In this document: positions 1 to 6,624 of the stretch, piece by piece
How positions within the stretch are numbered: the stretch's first letter is position 1
Layout of the letters: every line of letters starts with the position of its first letter
Assembly (NCBI GenBank): GCA_937927525.1
Contig: CALBDR010000277.1
Coordinates: 1-14,207 of the forward strand
DNA: 14,207 nt
Origin: an uncultured Candidatus Melainabacteria bacterium
Lineage (GTDB): Bacteria; Cyanobacteriota; Vampirovibrionia; LMEP-6097
Direction of reading: 5' to 3'
Notes under the pieces: generated by a model
Told to the model about the DNA's origin: nothing
The model's input: only the letters and a program-made list of their open reading frames with translations
Database searches by the model: none
Translations under genes and position numbers: made by a program

Positions 1-1730
1 TAATTAAAATTCTTCAAAAATTCACCAAAGACCTTCCTGTACTTAGGTGCAATCTCCTTATAAACAGTTGCAGCTTTAGCTCCAGCACTTAACATCTGTG
101 ACATAGCAGCTTTAGTCCAATTCAAACCAACATTTTCACCAGGCATATAAGCCTCATTACCATTTTTATCAGTAATCTTGAAATGTGCTTCTAGAACTTG
201 TTGAGGCTTAATATGATTAGTGATGATATTACATTGATGCCCACCATCCTCTCCATATTCACAATTATTACGATCAAAAGAAAAATGCTCTGGAGTAACG
301 TGAGTAAGTGCTCTTCTAACGTGTTGATCTGCTCTTGCAAAAGCTGCCCAGTCAGGAGTATTCAAATTATCGACTGAGCGCATAAAAATATTAAAGTTAA
401 CAGTAGCTAAGTATGGATCAAACATACTCCACTCAGCTGCATCCTCTGGCTTTTCTAATTTACCGAATTCACCATTATGGTTCTGTTTAGGATCACAATG
501 GTTAACATGCCAATTCTTAGACATGTAGTTATCATCAGCAAAGCGCCTAAAACCAAGCTTACCCATCAAAGTATAAATTGACTCTAAAATTTTCTTCTCT
601 TGCTGAGCTGATATACCGATCTTTTCAGGATCAGCGATACTTAGCATAAATAACATAGCAGCATCTGCTGTTCTAGCAGCTTGTTTACCCTCAATAAAAG
701 GAACTTCATGAAGTATCTCTTCATTTAATCTTCTTTGAATAAGTTCCTTTCCTTGAGCAATTGCATCATCTAGTTCATGTTCAAATCTTTGTCTATTTAA
801 ATATATTTCAGGATTATCTATTTTAGGAATTTCGTTATCACTCTTATTCTGCATGTATTCTTTAACACTGACTAAACCACTGACTACAGCCGCTATGCTT
901 GATAATCTTCCCTTCTGCCAATGCGACTCCCAGGCACCCAAATCATTAGTATCAGTATAGTTAATATTTTTCAACATTCTTACCATACCGACTAGAGAAG
1001 ATTCTTCGTTCTCAGGTACACCATGTTTTGCTCTAGCATCAATATCTTTTGCTTTTAAATCAAAAGTCCCCTTTTTAGCTAAAGTCGTTAGTTCATTTAA
1101 GAAATACCCGAAAGCATCCAGTTGTTGATGCCCCCAAGGGTGGTCAAGATCAGTTAAGTCTCCCTGATCATTAACACTAAATTTAGTGGACATAACTGTT
1201 CTATTTGCATTACCATCTTCAGGAGCCCAATTAGACTGACCATTAACCCCATTTAAGCCATGCATTTTCTGTCTTTCATTATAAGAATTATATGCTGCAT
1301 ATAAAGCATTCATCATTTTCCCAGCAAGATACTCTTCCATAAGATCGCCTGTACTGCGTTTAGCCTGAGCTATTGCCGCCATATCTCTACCCCAGACTGA
1401 TTGGTGAGTACCTCCATTAGAGGCATAAGCAAGATCTTTATGGATAGGTATTTTTAAGGTCTCTTGAAGTTCCCTAGCAATTTCTTGGTAATCTTTAGGT
1501 GAAAGTAGATTCTGTTTAAAAATAAACTTTTCTAAAGGTCCCTTACCTATTCGCTTTCCTGGATCATAATTAACCTCCGGATTCGGTAAAGTTCTCTTAC
1601 TATTTAAAATATGCGGATGAACAATATAATTCTCATTTCTTTGTGGTTTAAATGTAGCTCCTGGGTATATGGCATTATAGGATCTTAATAATGAATGGGG
1701 TTTTATTAATTCATCTAATGTAGCTTGCAT
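1..1730 (-). CDS. Glycoside hydrolase family 15 (glucoamylase-like) protein, 3' end cut by window edge
   Basis: My own translation gives 576 uninterrupted codons from the ATG at 1730 to the window edge, where two bases (TA) of the next codon remain. Three sites resemble the GH15 (alpha/alpha)6-barrel fold. SVWGRDMAAIAQ near residues 111-122 matches the substrate-binding W-x-R-D of glucoamylases. HQQLDAFGYFL (201-211) resembles the next conserved D-A/G stretch. DLGAWESHW (263-271) resembles the DLWEE general-acid motif, making E268 the likely catalytic acid. PGENVGLNW (530-538) may carry the base. No signal peptide is seen, so the enzyme is probably cytoplasmic, acting on alpha-glucans or resembling the phosphorylase-kinase regulatory branch of the same clan. 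GGAGA lies 3 nt before the ATG. The barrel seems nearly complete at the edge, so little should be missing. Family assignment rests on motifs; substrate is unknown. Confidence 0.72.
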   Translation of the reverse strand, partial: MQATLDELIKPHSLLRSYNAIYPGATFKPQRNENYIVHPHILNSKRTLPNPEVNYDPGKRIGKGPLEKFIFKQNLLSPKDYQEIARELQETLKIPIHKDLAYASNGGTHQSVWGRDMAAIAQAKRSTGDLMEEYLAGKMMNALYAAYNSYNERQKMHGLNGVNGQSNWAPEDGNANRTVMSTKFSVNDQGDLTDLDHPWGHQQLDAFGYFLNELTTLAKKGTFDLKAKDIDARAKHGVPENEESSLVGMVRMLKNINYTDTNDLGAWESHWQKGRLSSIAAVVSGLVSVKEYMQNKSDNEIPKIDNPEIYLNRQRFEHELDDAIAQGKELIQRRLNEEILHEVPFIEGKQAARTADAAMLFMLSIADPEKIGISAQQEKKILESIYTLMGKLGFRRFADDNYMSKNWHVNHCDPKQNHNGEFGKLEKPEDAAEWSMFDPYLATVNFNIFMRSVDNLNTPDWAAFARADQHVRRALTHVTPEHFSFDRNNCEYGEDGGHQCNIITNHIKPQQVLEAHFKITDKNGNEAYMPGENVGLNWTKAAMSQMLSAGAKAATVYKEIAPKYRKVFGEFLKNFN

Positions 1731-1751
1731 ATGTCTCCATTGACATAAAAA

Positions 1752-1780
1752 AATTTAGCACCCTAATAAAACAAAATCAA
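1752..1780 (-). promoter_or_regulatory. Putative sigma70-type promoter for the GH15 gene
   Basis: Reading the minus strand, TTGATT (1780-1775) is followed after exactly 17 nt by TAAATT (1757-1752). The -10 is preceded by TGC, giving an extended -10. Transcription would start about 15 nt before the GH15 ATG, leaving room for its GGAGA ribosome site. Each hexamer matches consensus at four of six positions, so the call depends on the spacing and the TG extension. Confidence 0.4.
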
Positions 1781-1796
1781 GGTGAGGAACCCTAAT
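1760..1796 (-). repeat. Two direct ATTAGGGT repeats around the GH15 promoter
   Basis: The octamer ATTAGGGT (minus strand) occurs at 1767-1760 and again at 1796-1789, 29 bp apart. The first copy lies in the spacer between the proposed -35 and -10 boxes and the second just upstream of the -35 box. This placement is what would be expected of operator sites for a regulator of the glucan hydrolase, but the repeats are short and chance is not excluded. This pair sits in the 92-bp gap between the GH15 gene and the TPM gene; no terminator stem is evident there. Confidence 0.3.
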
Positions 1797-1822
1797 TATC
1801 AAAAATTCACATCATTCTTATC

Positions 1823-2677
1823 TTACCAAGAGCCTCCGGCTCCCCCACCACCAGACATTCCACCGCCAAAGCCGCCGAAACCACCAAAGCCACCTCCTGA
1901 TGATCCACCAAATTCAGACGATCTTCCATGGTAGCTATAAGGTGAACCTAAAAAAAATGGTAGATAATAAGCCCCATGTCTTCTTCTAAGACCTTTTTTA
2001 GAAATATCTAAACTTTCACCTGTTCTAGAAAGAAACATTTCTGAGAAGAACATAAACATGAATGGAATAAAGAGTACCCATAGTAAAGCCCCACCTTTAT
2101 TACTATCTCTAGTTAAAACTTTTTCATCAAATTCCCCAATAGCTAAACTCATAAGCACATCAGTAGACTTATCTAAGCCAGCATAAAAATTTGCAGCTTT
2201 AAAACTAGGGCTAATGATCTCATCAATCACTCTTTTAGCCATCAAATCAGGAACAGCTGATTCCAAACCATAACCGACACTAATATAAATCTTTCTTCCA
2301 CCCTCTTCTACAGTAGGTTTTATTAAAAGTAGTAGTCCATTATTCTTATCATCCTGCCCTATACCCCATTTATTAAAAAGCTGGGTGGCAAAATCATTCA
2401 CTTCCATACCTGAAAATGAATCTATAACTAAAATCACAATCTGATTAGAAGTTTCTCTAGCAAAGCCACTTAGTTTCAGATTTAATGCATTCTGTTCTTG
2501 AGCAGATAAAAAATTAGGGAACTGACTAGATAAATTAAAAACAAGCTTATCATTAGCTGGTCTTTCAGGTAATAGGCTCTCAGCTTTTAAAGCGTTAACA
2601 GAAGAGCTAACTATCATTAAAAAAGCCACAGTTAAAAATACATAAAGTATCGAGTAAAAATTACTTCTTTTCATCAT
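1823..2677 (-). CDS. TPM-domain (YgcG-like) exported membrane protein with Gly-rich tail
   Basis: 284 residues. A signal peptide covers about residues 1-29 (hydrophobic core, then SSSVNA). A TPM domain (named for TLP18.3, Psb32 and MOLO-1) spans about 48-185, with conserved ETSNQIVILVI, FNKWGIGQDDKNNGLLLL and KIYISVGYGLE. A transmembrane helix lies at about 197-213, then a basic segment (RRR at 231-233), then a Gly-rich tail (257-283) ending GGSW, the usual YgcG-family ending. The domain would sit in the periplasm with the tail in the cytoplasm. The start ATG directly abuts the upstream TPM gene stop (TAAATG); a second ATG follows at once. It is the last gene of the lemA operon. Molecular function of bacterial TPM proteins is poorly defined; roles in envelope or membrane-protein maintenance are proposed. 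Confidence 0.87.
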   Translation of the reverse strand: MMKRSNFYSILYVFLTVAFLMIVSSSVNALKAESLLPERPANDKLVFNLSSQFPNFLSAQEQNALNLKLSGFARETSNQIVILVIDSFSGMEVNDFATQLFNKWGIGQDDKNNGLLLLIKPTVEEGGRKIYISVGYGLESAVPDLMAKRVIDEIISPSFKAANFYAGLDKSTDVLMSLAIGEFDEKVLTRDSNKGGALLWVLFIPFMFMFFSEMFLSRTGESLDISKKGLRRRHGAYYLPFFLGSPYSYHGRSSEFGGSSGGGFGGFGGFGGGMSGGGGAGGSW

Positions 2678-3115
2678 TTATTCCCCCAAAGAAATCTCAT
2701 TACAGAGTTCATTCTTATGCCCAGTAAATGGATATAAAACTTTTAATTTATCTGCAATTTTCTCAATTGCTAAAATCAAGCCCTGAGAATACTTAGCTTC
2801 TTTAAAGTTACGAACAAGAATCTCAATCTCTTCCTCCCAAAAAGACTGACCTAGCTCATTATCAATACCCTCATCTCCCCAAACAGCAAGCTTATGATCT
2901 TTCACAGCTACATAAAATAAAACTCCATTACGTTCTTTCGTTTTATCCATTTTTAGCTCATGAAAAACCTTAGCAGCTCTTTTCACAGGGTCAACCTTAC
3001 AGTGACTTTCAACATGAACCCTAAGCTCAGCATCCGTTAAAGCTTCTATCTCATCTATCTTCTGAGCAATCAATTCTTGCTCTTCACTACTTAGAAAATT
3101 CTCAATATCCTTCAT
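2678..3115 (-). CDS. Small soluble TPM-domain protein
   Basis: 145 residues with no signal peptide or membrane segment. Family landmarks are FLSSEEQELIAQKI (7-20), the E-L-R-V-H strand at about 30-34, the RAAKVFHELKM helix (46-56), RNGVLFYVAVKD (62-73) and the aromatic tail VLYPF. This matches the short cytosolic TPM proteins commonly encoded next to lemA and a larger secreted TPM protein. Its ATG overlaps the lemA stop by one base (TAATG) and its own stop touches the next gene's ATG, so the three genes are almost surely co-translated. Biochemical function is unknown; it may be a partner of LemA or of the larger TPM protein. Confidence 0.87.
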   Translation of the reverse strand: MKDIENFLSSEEQELIAQKIDEIEALTDAELRVHVESHCKVDPVKRAAKVFHELKMDKTKERNGVLFYVAVKDHKLAVWGDEGIDNELGQSFWEEEIEILVRNFKEAKYSQGLILAIEKIADKLKVLYPFTGHKNELCNEISLGE

Positions 3116-3705
3116 TAGAAAGTTACCTTAGGAGCTTCTTTTACAGATTCTTCAGCTTCAAAGTATGGTTTTTTCTCAAAACCAGTAATTCCTGCGATTA
3201 AACTCTGAGGTAATTTTCTAATATAAGTATTATAAAGTTTCACTGTCTCATTAAAGATACGTCTTTCATTAGTAATTCTATTTTCAGTTCCTTCTAGCTG
3301 AGTCTGTAAAGCAAGAAAATTCTGATTCGCTTTAAGATCTGGATATCTTTCCATAACTACCATTAAACGCGAAAGTGCACCAGACATCTGCTTCTGAGCA
3401 GCCTGGAATTTAGCAAAAGTTTCTGCATTCAAGTCTTCCACATTCACTTGCATCTGGGTAGCCTTAGACCTAGCTTCAATCACAGCTGATAAAGTTTCTT
3501 TTTCATGAGCAGCATAACCTTTAACCGTCTCAACGATATTAGGAATTAAATCTGCTCTTCTTTGGTAGACGTTTAAGACTTGAGACCATTTAGCTTCCAC
3601 ACCTTCACTTAAAGTCACCATCTGGTTATATGTCCCAGAAAAAGACATCATTATCACTAAAATTACTACCAAAACTATAGCCCAACTAGGAATTTTTTTA
3701 AGCAT
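3115..3705 (-). CDS. lemA: LemA family protein
   Basis: 196 residues, the usual LemA length. One N-terminal membrane helix (about 7-24) is followed by a helical-bundle domain with family hallmarks: YNQMVTLSEGVEAKWSQV (26-43), YQRRADLIPNIVETVKGYA (47-65), HEKETL, MVVMERYPDLKANQNFL and the NERRIFNETVKLYN stretch. The C-terminal region holds the conserved P-x-S-L-I-A...F/Y-F pattern. The protein is probably anchored in the inner membrane with the bundle facing outward. First gene of a lemA > TPM > TPM operon and divergent from an M48 protease gene; lemA next to M48/HtpX-type proteases is a known arrangement. No Shine-Dalgarno sequence precedes the ATG; a -10-like box ends 7-9 nt upstream, so the mRNA may be leaderless. 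LemA function is not settled. Confidence 0.93.
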   Translation of the reverse strand: MLKKIPSWAIVLVVILVIMMSFSGTYNQMVTLSEGVEAKWSQVLNVYQRRADLIPNIVETVKGYAAHEKETLSAVIEARSKATQMQVNVEDLNAETFAKFQAAQKQMSGALSRLMVVMERYPDLKANQNFLALQTQLEGTENRITNERRIFNETVKLYNTYIRKLPQSLIAGITGFEKKPYFEAEESVKEAPKVTF

Positions 3706-3743
3706 GTAAATGATAATATCAAATGCATGAAGTTAAATTTCAA
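3706..3743. promoter_or_regulatory. Compact divergent promoter between lemA and the M48 gene, centred on a TGATA-A-TATCA palindrome
   Basis: Only 21 bp separate the two start codons. At 3711-3721 the sequence TGATAATATCA is an 11-bp palindrome around one central base. On the plus strand it gives GATAAT (3712-3717), five of six matches to the -10 consensus, 9 nt before the M48 ATG. On the minus strand it gives GATATT or TATTAT, 9 or 7 nt before the lemA ATG. For lemA, TTGAAA (minus strand, 3743-3738, inside the M48 coding region) lies 17 nt from GATATT. I find no good -35 for the M48 direction. Neither gene has a Shine-Dalgarno site, so both transcripts would be leaderless or nearly so. Confidence 0.42.
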
Positions 3744-4398
3744 AACTGCGTTAATTTACTTAATCATTCCTGTTTTATTGTTAATTCCAGCAAGTAAAGC
3801 TCAAGAGCAAAGAGGAAATCAAAGTACTTATAAAACAAAGTTAAATTTAAGTTCAGAGCAAGAAAAAGTACAACAAATATTTAATAAGTTCGTCAAAGAA
3901 ATAGACGAAGATATTGATGACTATAAAATTAATGTAATAGAATCGCCTCAAATAAATGCATACGCAAGTTTAGGTAAGAATATTGTAGTTAACACTGCTC
4001 TTATAGAACTTCTTGAAAACGAAACTGCCCTAGCCTTTGTGATTGCTCATGAATTAGGACATATCGAAGAACATCATGTTTGGAAAAGTATCGCAAGACA
4101 AAGCCTTTCTTCACTTATGGGGTATTATCTATTTGGTGGTAATAGAATACTTCATGGAGTAGATCGCTTGCATAGTCTTCACTATAGCCGCTCGAAAGAA
4201 AAAGAAGCTGATATTTTCGCTGTAGAATTAATGAATAAGCTTTATTGTAAACAACCTGGGAAATTAGAATTTTTTCAAACAATGTCAGAAAGAGACCAAT
4301 CACCTAAGATCCTGGAATATATAAGTACTCACCCACTTGCTTCAAGCCGCTTAACTTACCTACAGGAAAGAATTAAAGCTGAGAATTGTTTAATTTAA
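3727..4398 (+). CDS. Secreted M48-family zinc metallopeptidase
   Basis: 223 residues. A signal peptide (about 1-25, ending PASKA before QEQ) directs it to the periplasm; there is no lipobox. The Zn-binding motif HELGH is at 108-112 (H108, E109 catalytic, H112), and the third ligand is probably E160 in KEADIFAVELM. STHPLASSRL (200-209) matches the conserved THP region near the end of M48 catalytic domains. NAYASLGKNIVVNTALIELL (78-97) is the typical edge strand preceding the active-site helix. The protein is a minimal M48 domain without TPR repeats or membrane helices, closer to LoiP-type than to BepA or HtpX. It is likely involved in outer-membrane or periplasmic protein quality control. It starts 21 bp from lemA on the opposite strand, suggesting a shared role. 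No ribosome site is visible before the ATG. Confidence 0.9.
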   Translation: MKLNFKTALIYLIIPVLLLIPASKAQEQRGNQSTYKTKLNLSSEQEKVQQIFNKFVKEIDEDIDDYKINVIESPQINAYASLGKNIVVNTALIELLENETALAFVIAHELGHIEEHHVWKSIARQSLSSLMGYYLFGGNRILHGVDRLHSLHYSRSKEKEADIFAVELMNKLYCKQPGKLEFFQTMSERDQSPKILEYISTHPLASSRLTYLQERIKAENCLI

Positions 4399-4466
4399 TA
4401 GAAAATTTCAATTTATTTAAGTTAATTTCATTTTTAGCTTTTCGAATTGATCACACCACTGTATTA

Positions 4467-4483
4467 TTGAGAAATATTCTCAA
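4467..4483. promoter_or_regulatory. Perfect 17-bp palindrome (7-3-7) just before the orphan gene at 4486
   Basis: TTGAGAA-ATA-TTCTCAA is a perfect inverted repeat with 7-bp arms. It ends 2 nt before the ATG at 4486 and immediately follows a TATTAT hexamer (4462-4467) that could be a -10 box. The position between promoter and start codon suggests a dimeric repressor site, possibly autoregulatory. In RNA the arms could also pair and cover the start region, though a stem of mostly A-U pairs with a 3-nt loop would be weak. No matching regulator is identified in the window. Confidence 0.4.
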
Positions 4484-4485
4484 AA

Positions 4486-4989
4486 ATGGATTTTAGAAAA
4501 CTTATCATTGAAATGGGGCTCCGCCAACCAACGCGTTCTAACAACAGAAAGGGAAGGAAAGTTGCCATCATGTCTAGAGCAAGTAGCTTTCCTAGTAATT
4601 CAGCTAAATTATATAGATCTACCAGCCATCCAGGACATTTTATAATCACTCCTCATAAAGAGAGTCTTCCAAAAAATACCTCTCTTATATTACATGATAC
4701 CGGTAGAGTAATATGTCCAAAAGATGTAGACAACTGTCCCATGAGAATTATTGGGGTTAGGCTTGCTCGGGAAGTCTTCTTAAATGAAGCAGAAAATGTA
4801 TTAGAAATTCCTAAATTTAGTAAAAGTATGCCTAGGCACGATTTACATAAAAGTGATTTAGTAGAGTTAGATCAAGTTATATTACCAGTATTAAATTGGA
4901 TAGATCATAAAATCCAAAGTGATGATGTGATGGATATTAAAACAAGGTTTTATTCTCGAAAAGCCATATCTAAACATGCAACCATATAA
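4486..4989 (+). CDS. Hypothetical protein, unrecognised
   Basis: 167 residues; I do not recognise the family. The first 45 residues are basic and polar (QPTRSNNRKGRK, then a Ser-rich stretch). The middle (50-105) alternates short hydrophobic strands (HFIITP, TSLILHD, RVICPKD, MRIIGVRL) and looks beta-rich. The end is helical (LVELDQVILPVLNWIDHKI, about 125-143). It has two cysteines (77 and 84), no signal peptide and no membrane segment, so it is probably cytosolic. A start at the later ATG (codon 29, base 4570) is possible; the first ATG is kept because the palindrome lies directly in front of it. Neither start has a well-spaced ribosome site. Its last 20 bases overlap the 3' end of the convergent broken membrane gene. 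Coding status is supported by length and lack of a better alternative frame only. Confidence 0.6.
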   Translation: MDFRKLIIEMGLRQPTRSNNRKGRKVAIMSRASSFPSNSAKLYRSTSHPGHFIITPHKESLPKNTSLILHDTGRVICPKDVDNCPMRIIGVRLAREVFLNEAENVLEIPKFSKSMPRHDLHKSDLVELDQVILPVLNWIDHKIQSDDVMDIKTRFYSRKAISKHATI

Positions 4990-5983
4990 AATTAACTAAA
5001 CCTAATGTAAAAGGTAAAATTAGATTAGATTTATTAATAAACTTATAAAAGAATCCAAGCTTTTTATAGCTCTGGATTCTTTCTATTTCTGGAGCAGAGA
5101 AACCTAAACCTAGCTCTACCCCGATACTCTCCAGCTGATTAAAGAAGTTATTATACTGATATAGCAAAAATAAAATTAAAGCTAAAGCTAGAAATATCGG
5201 AGTCAAAGCGAAGGCATATATTGACTCCAATGCAAAATCAGCATAACTAATCTTAGTGAAGGTTTTTAAAAACATTATCGGCACTAAAGGGAAACTAATC
5301 AATAATGAAAACTTACTGAGTTCATTATTTAAAGAATTGAAGTATACTGCAACATCGTGATCATAAGTATTCTGGAAATCATCTAGCCCTGAATATTTAT
5401 TCTCAGCAGTTTCTGTAAGCTTATTAATCAGATTAAAAGTAATATTAAAAAAGATCACGAAGAAACTTACTTTATAAAGACTGTACATCATCGCTGAATA
5501 AGGGAAATAAAAAGCATAGGGGAAATAACATTCTTTAAAGAAAAGTTCAGAATGCAAGTCTATGCCTTTAAGCTCCGCCAGGGATACTGGACCTGATATA
5601 CCGAAATCATTAATAGAATAATGATAGTAAGCAACAAAACAAAAAATTATAAAACTAAAAACTATAGCTGAGTTTCTTTTCGTAGTAGTTTCTAAAATAG
5701 CTTGAACATTTTTCCTGGCGATTAAAACTGTCGCCAGCCACATTACCCCAATAAGCAAAAATAAATAAAGCTCAGCTAGCAAACCTGAATACTCAAAATG
5801 CAATTGAGGAAAGTGAAAAGAACCTAAATCAAATTTCTTAACTTCAAAAATAGCTAGACCATACTCTTCAGTCCAAGCCTGACTTCAAGCAAACTGATAA
5901 GCCCCTAATAGAGATACTAATGCTAAAGCCTAAGCAAAGATAAAAACTAATAAAACTTTAGTGCCATATTTTTTAGGAAGCAT
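4970..5983 (-). pseudogene. Multi-pass membrane protein gene interrupted by two in-frame stop codons
   Basis: An open stretch of 277 codons (5803-4970, beginning only at a TTG with no ribosome site) continues in the same frame upstream to an ATG at 5983. That path is interrupted by TAG at 5932-5930 (codon 18) and TGA at 5887-5885 (codon 33). The reconstructed protein of about 337 residues starts MLPKKYGTKVLLVFIFA, a positively charged end followed by a membrane helix, as expected of a true N-terminus. The downstream part has about six further hydrophobic helices (starting near the sixties, and ending in LILPFTLGLVNFIW) and ends at a TAG. Both internal stops are one G-to-A change from TGG (Trp). 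I do not recognise the family. The gene is probably newly inactivated, since the remaining frame is intact; sequencing error or recoding remain possible. Confidence 0.65.
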
Positions 5984-6037
5984 GGTTTGATTGTAATTCA
6001 ATAATAAATTAAGAGCAATGAGCTAGAATAAATCTAG

Positions 6038-6607
6038 TTGGAAAGATATCAAACCATCATCAAAACACTTATTTTCCTTCTGCTTTTAATTGCAGCAGCG
6101 ACTATCTATCACTACAGAGAATTTCTTACAGAAGAAAATATAAAAACTTTCATTGATTCTCAAGGAGTCTTAGCACCTTTAATTTTCATGAGCATTTATG
6201 CTATAGCTCCTGTCGTTTTTTTCCCGAATGTAATTCTGACTTTAATTGGTGGTGCCCTCTTCGGCTTATTTTATGGCACAGTTTATGTTTTAATCGGCTG
6301 CACCATAGGTTCCACACTAGCTTTCCTTACGGGAAGATACCTAGCCCAGAAATGGGTAGAAGAAAATGCTCAGGGGCATATAGTGAAAATAAAAGATGGT
6401 ATCGATAAACACGGCTGGAAATTTGTGGCTTTCACTCGCCTCTTTCCTTTCTTTCCATTTACCATCCTGAATTTTGTTTTCGGCTTAACTAAAATCTCGA
6501 CGCTGAGCTATACCATTAGCAGCTTTATTTTCATGAGTCCACTCGTTATTTTTTATGTCTATCTAGGTCAAAAAGCTATGGAGCTAAGCTTAAAGCACTT
6601 AAATTAA
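6038..6607 (+). CDS. TVP38/TMEM64 (DedA-related) integral membrane protein
   Basis: 189 residues with about five to six hydrophobic segments. Family motifs are the re-entrant-type loop FFPNVILTLIGGALFG (61-76) followed by GCTIGSTLAFLTGRYLA (87-103), and FTRLFPFFPFTILNFVFGL (132-150) with the conserved Arg, Pro and Asn-x-x-x-Gly positions. The family (SNARE-associated/VTT domain) includes DedA proteins linked to lipid scrambling and membrane homeostasis; the exact substrate here is unknown. The start is TTG at 6038, directly preceded by an in-frame TAG, so no longer frame is possible and no in-frame ATG occurs until residue 51. A TAGAAT hexamer (6024-6029) ends 8 nt before the TTG, suggesting a near-leaderless mRNA. 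It is divergent from the broken membrane gene and ends 17 bp from the convergent selO stop. Confidence 0.87.
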   Translation: MERYQTIIKTLIFLLLLIAAATIYHYREFLTEENIKTFIDSQGVLAPLIFMSIYAIAPVVFFPNVILTLIGGALFGLFYGTVYVLIGCTIGSTLAFLTGRYLAQKWVEENAQGHIVKIKDGIDKHGWKFVAFTRLFPFFPFTILNFVFGLTKISTLSYTISSFIFMSPLVIFYVYLGQKAMELSLKHLN

Positions 6608-6624
6608 TATTTTCCAGTGAGCCC

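Noticed and set aside
1826..1906. Repetitive CC-rich stretch as a possible DNA satellite or mobile element end
   Set aside because: It encodes the Gly-rich tail of the YgcG-like TPM protein, a normal feature of that family.
4115..4649. Minus-strand open frames of about 60 codons at 4115-4303 and 4464-4649
   Set aside because: They lie antisense to the M48 gene and the 4486 gene, have low-complexity AT-driven composition and no family features; taken as shadows.
5885..5932. Reassignment of TGA (Trp) or selenocysteine insertion in the membrane gene
   Set aside because: All other genes use TGG for Trp and contain no in-frame TGA, TAG is a genuine stop at three genes here, and no SECIS-like stem after the TGA is evident. 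Nonsense mutation is simpler.
6608..6624. Terminator between the convergent TVP38 and selO genes
   Set aside because: The 17-bp gap has no inverted repeat; any terminator would have to lie inside coding sequence and I could not find one.
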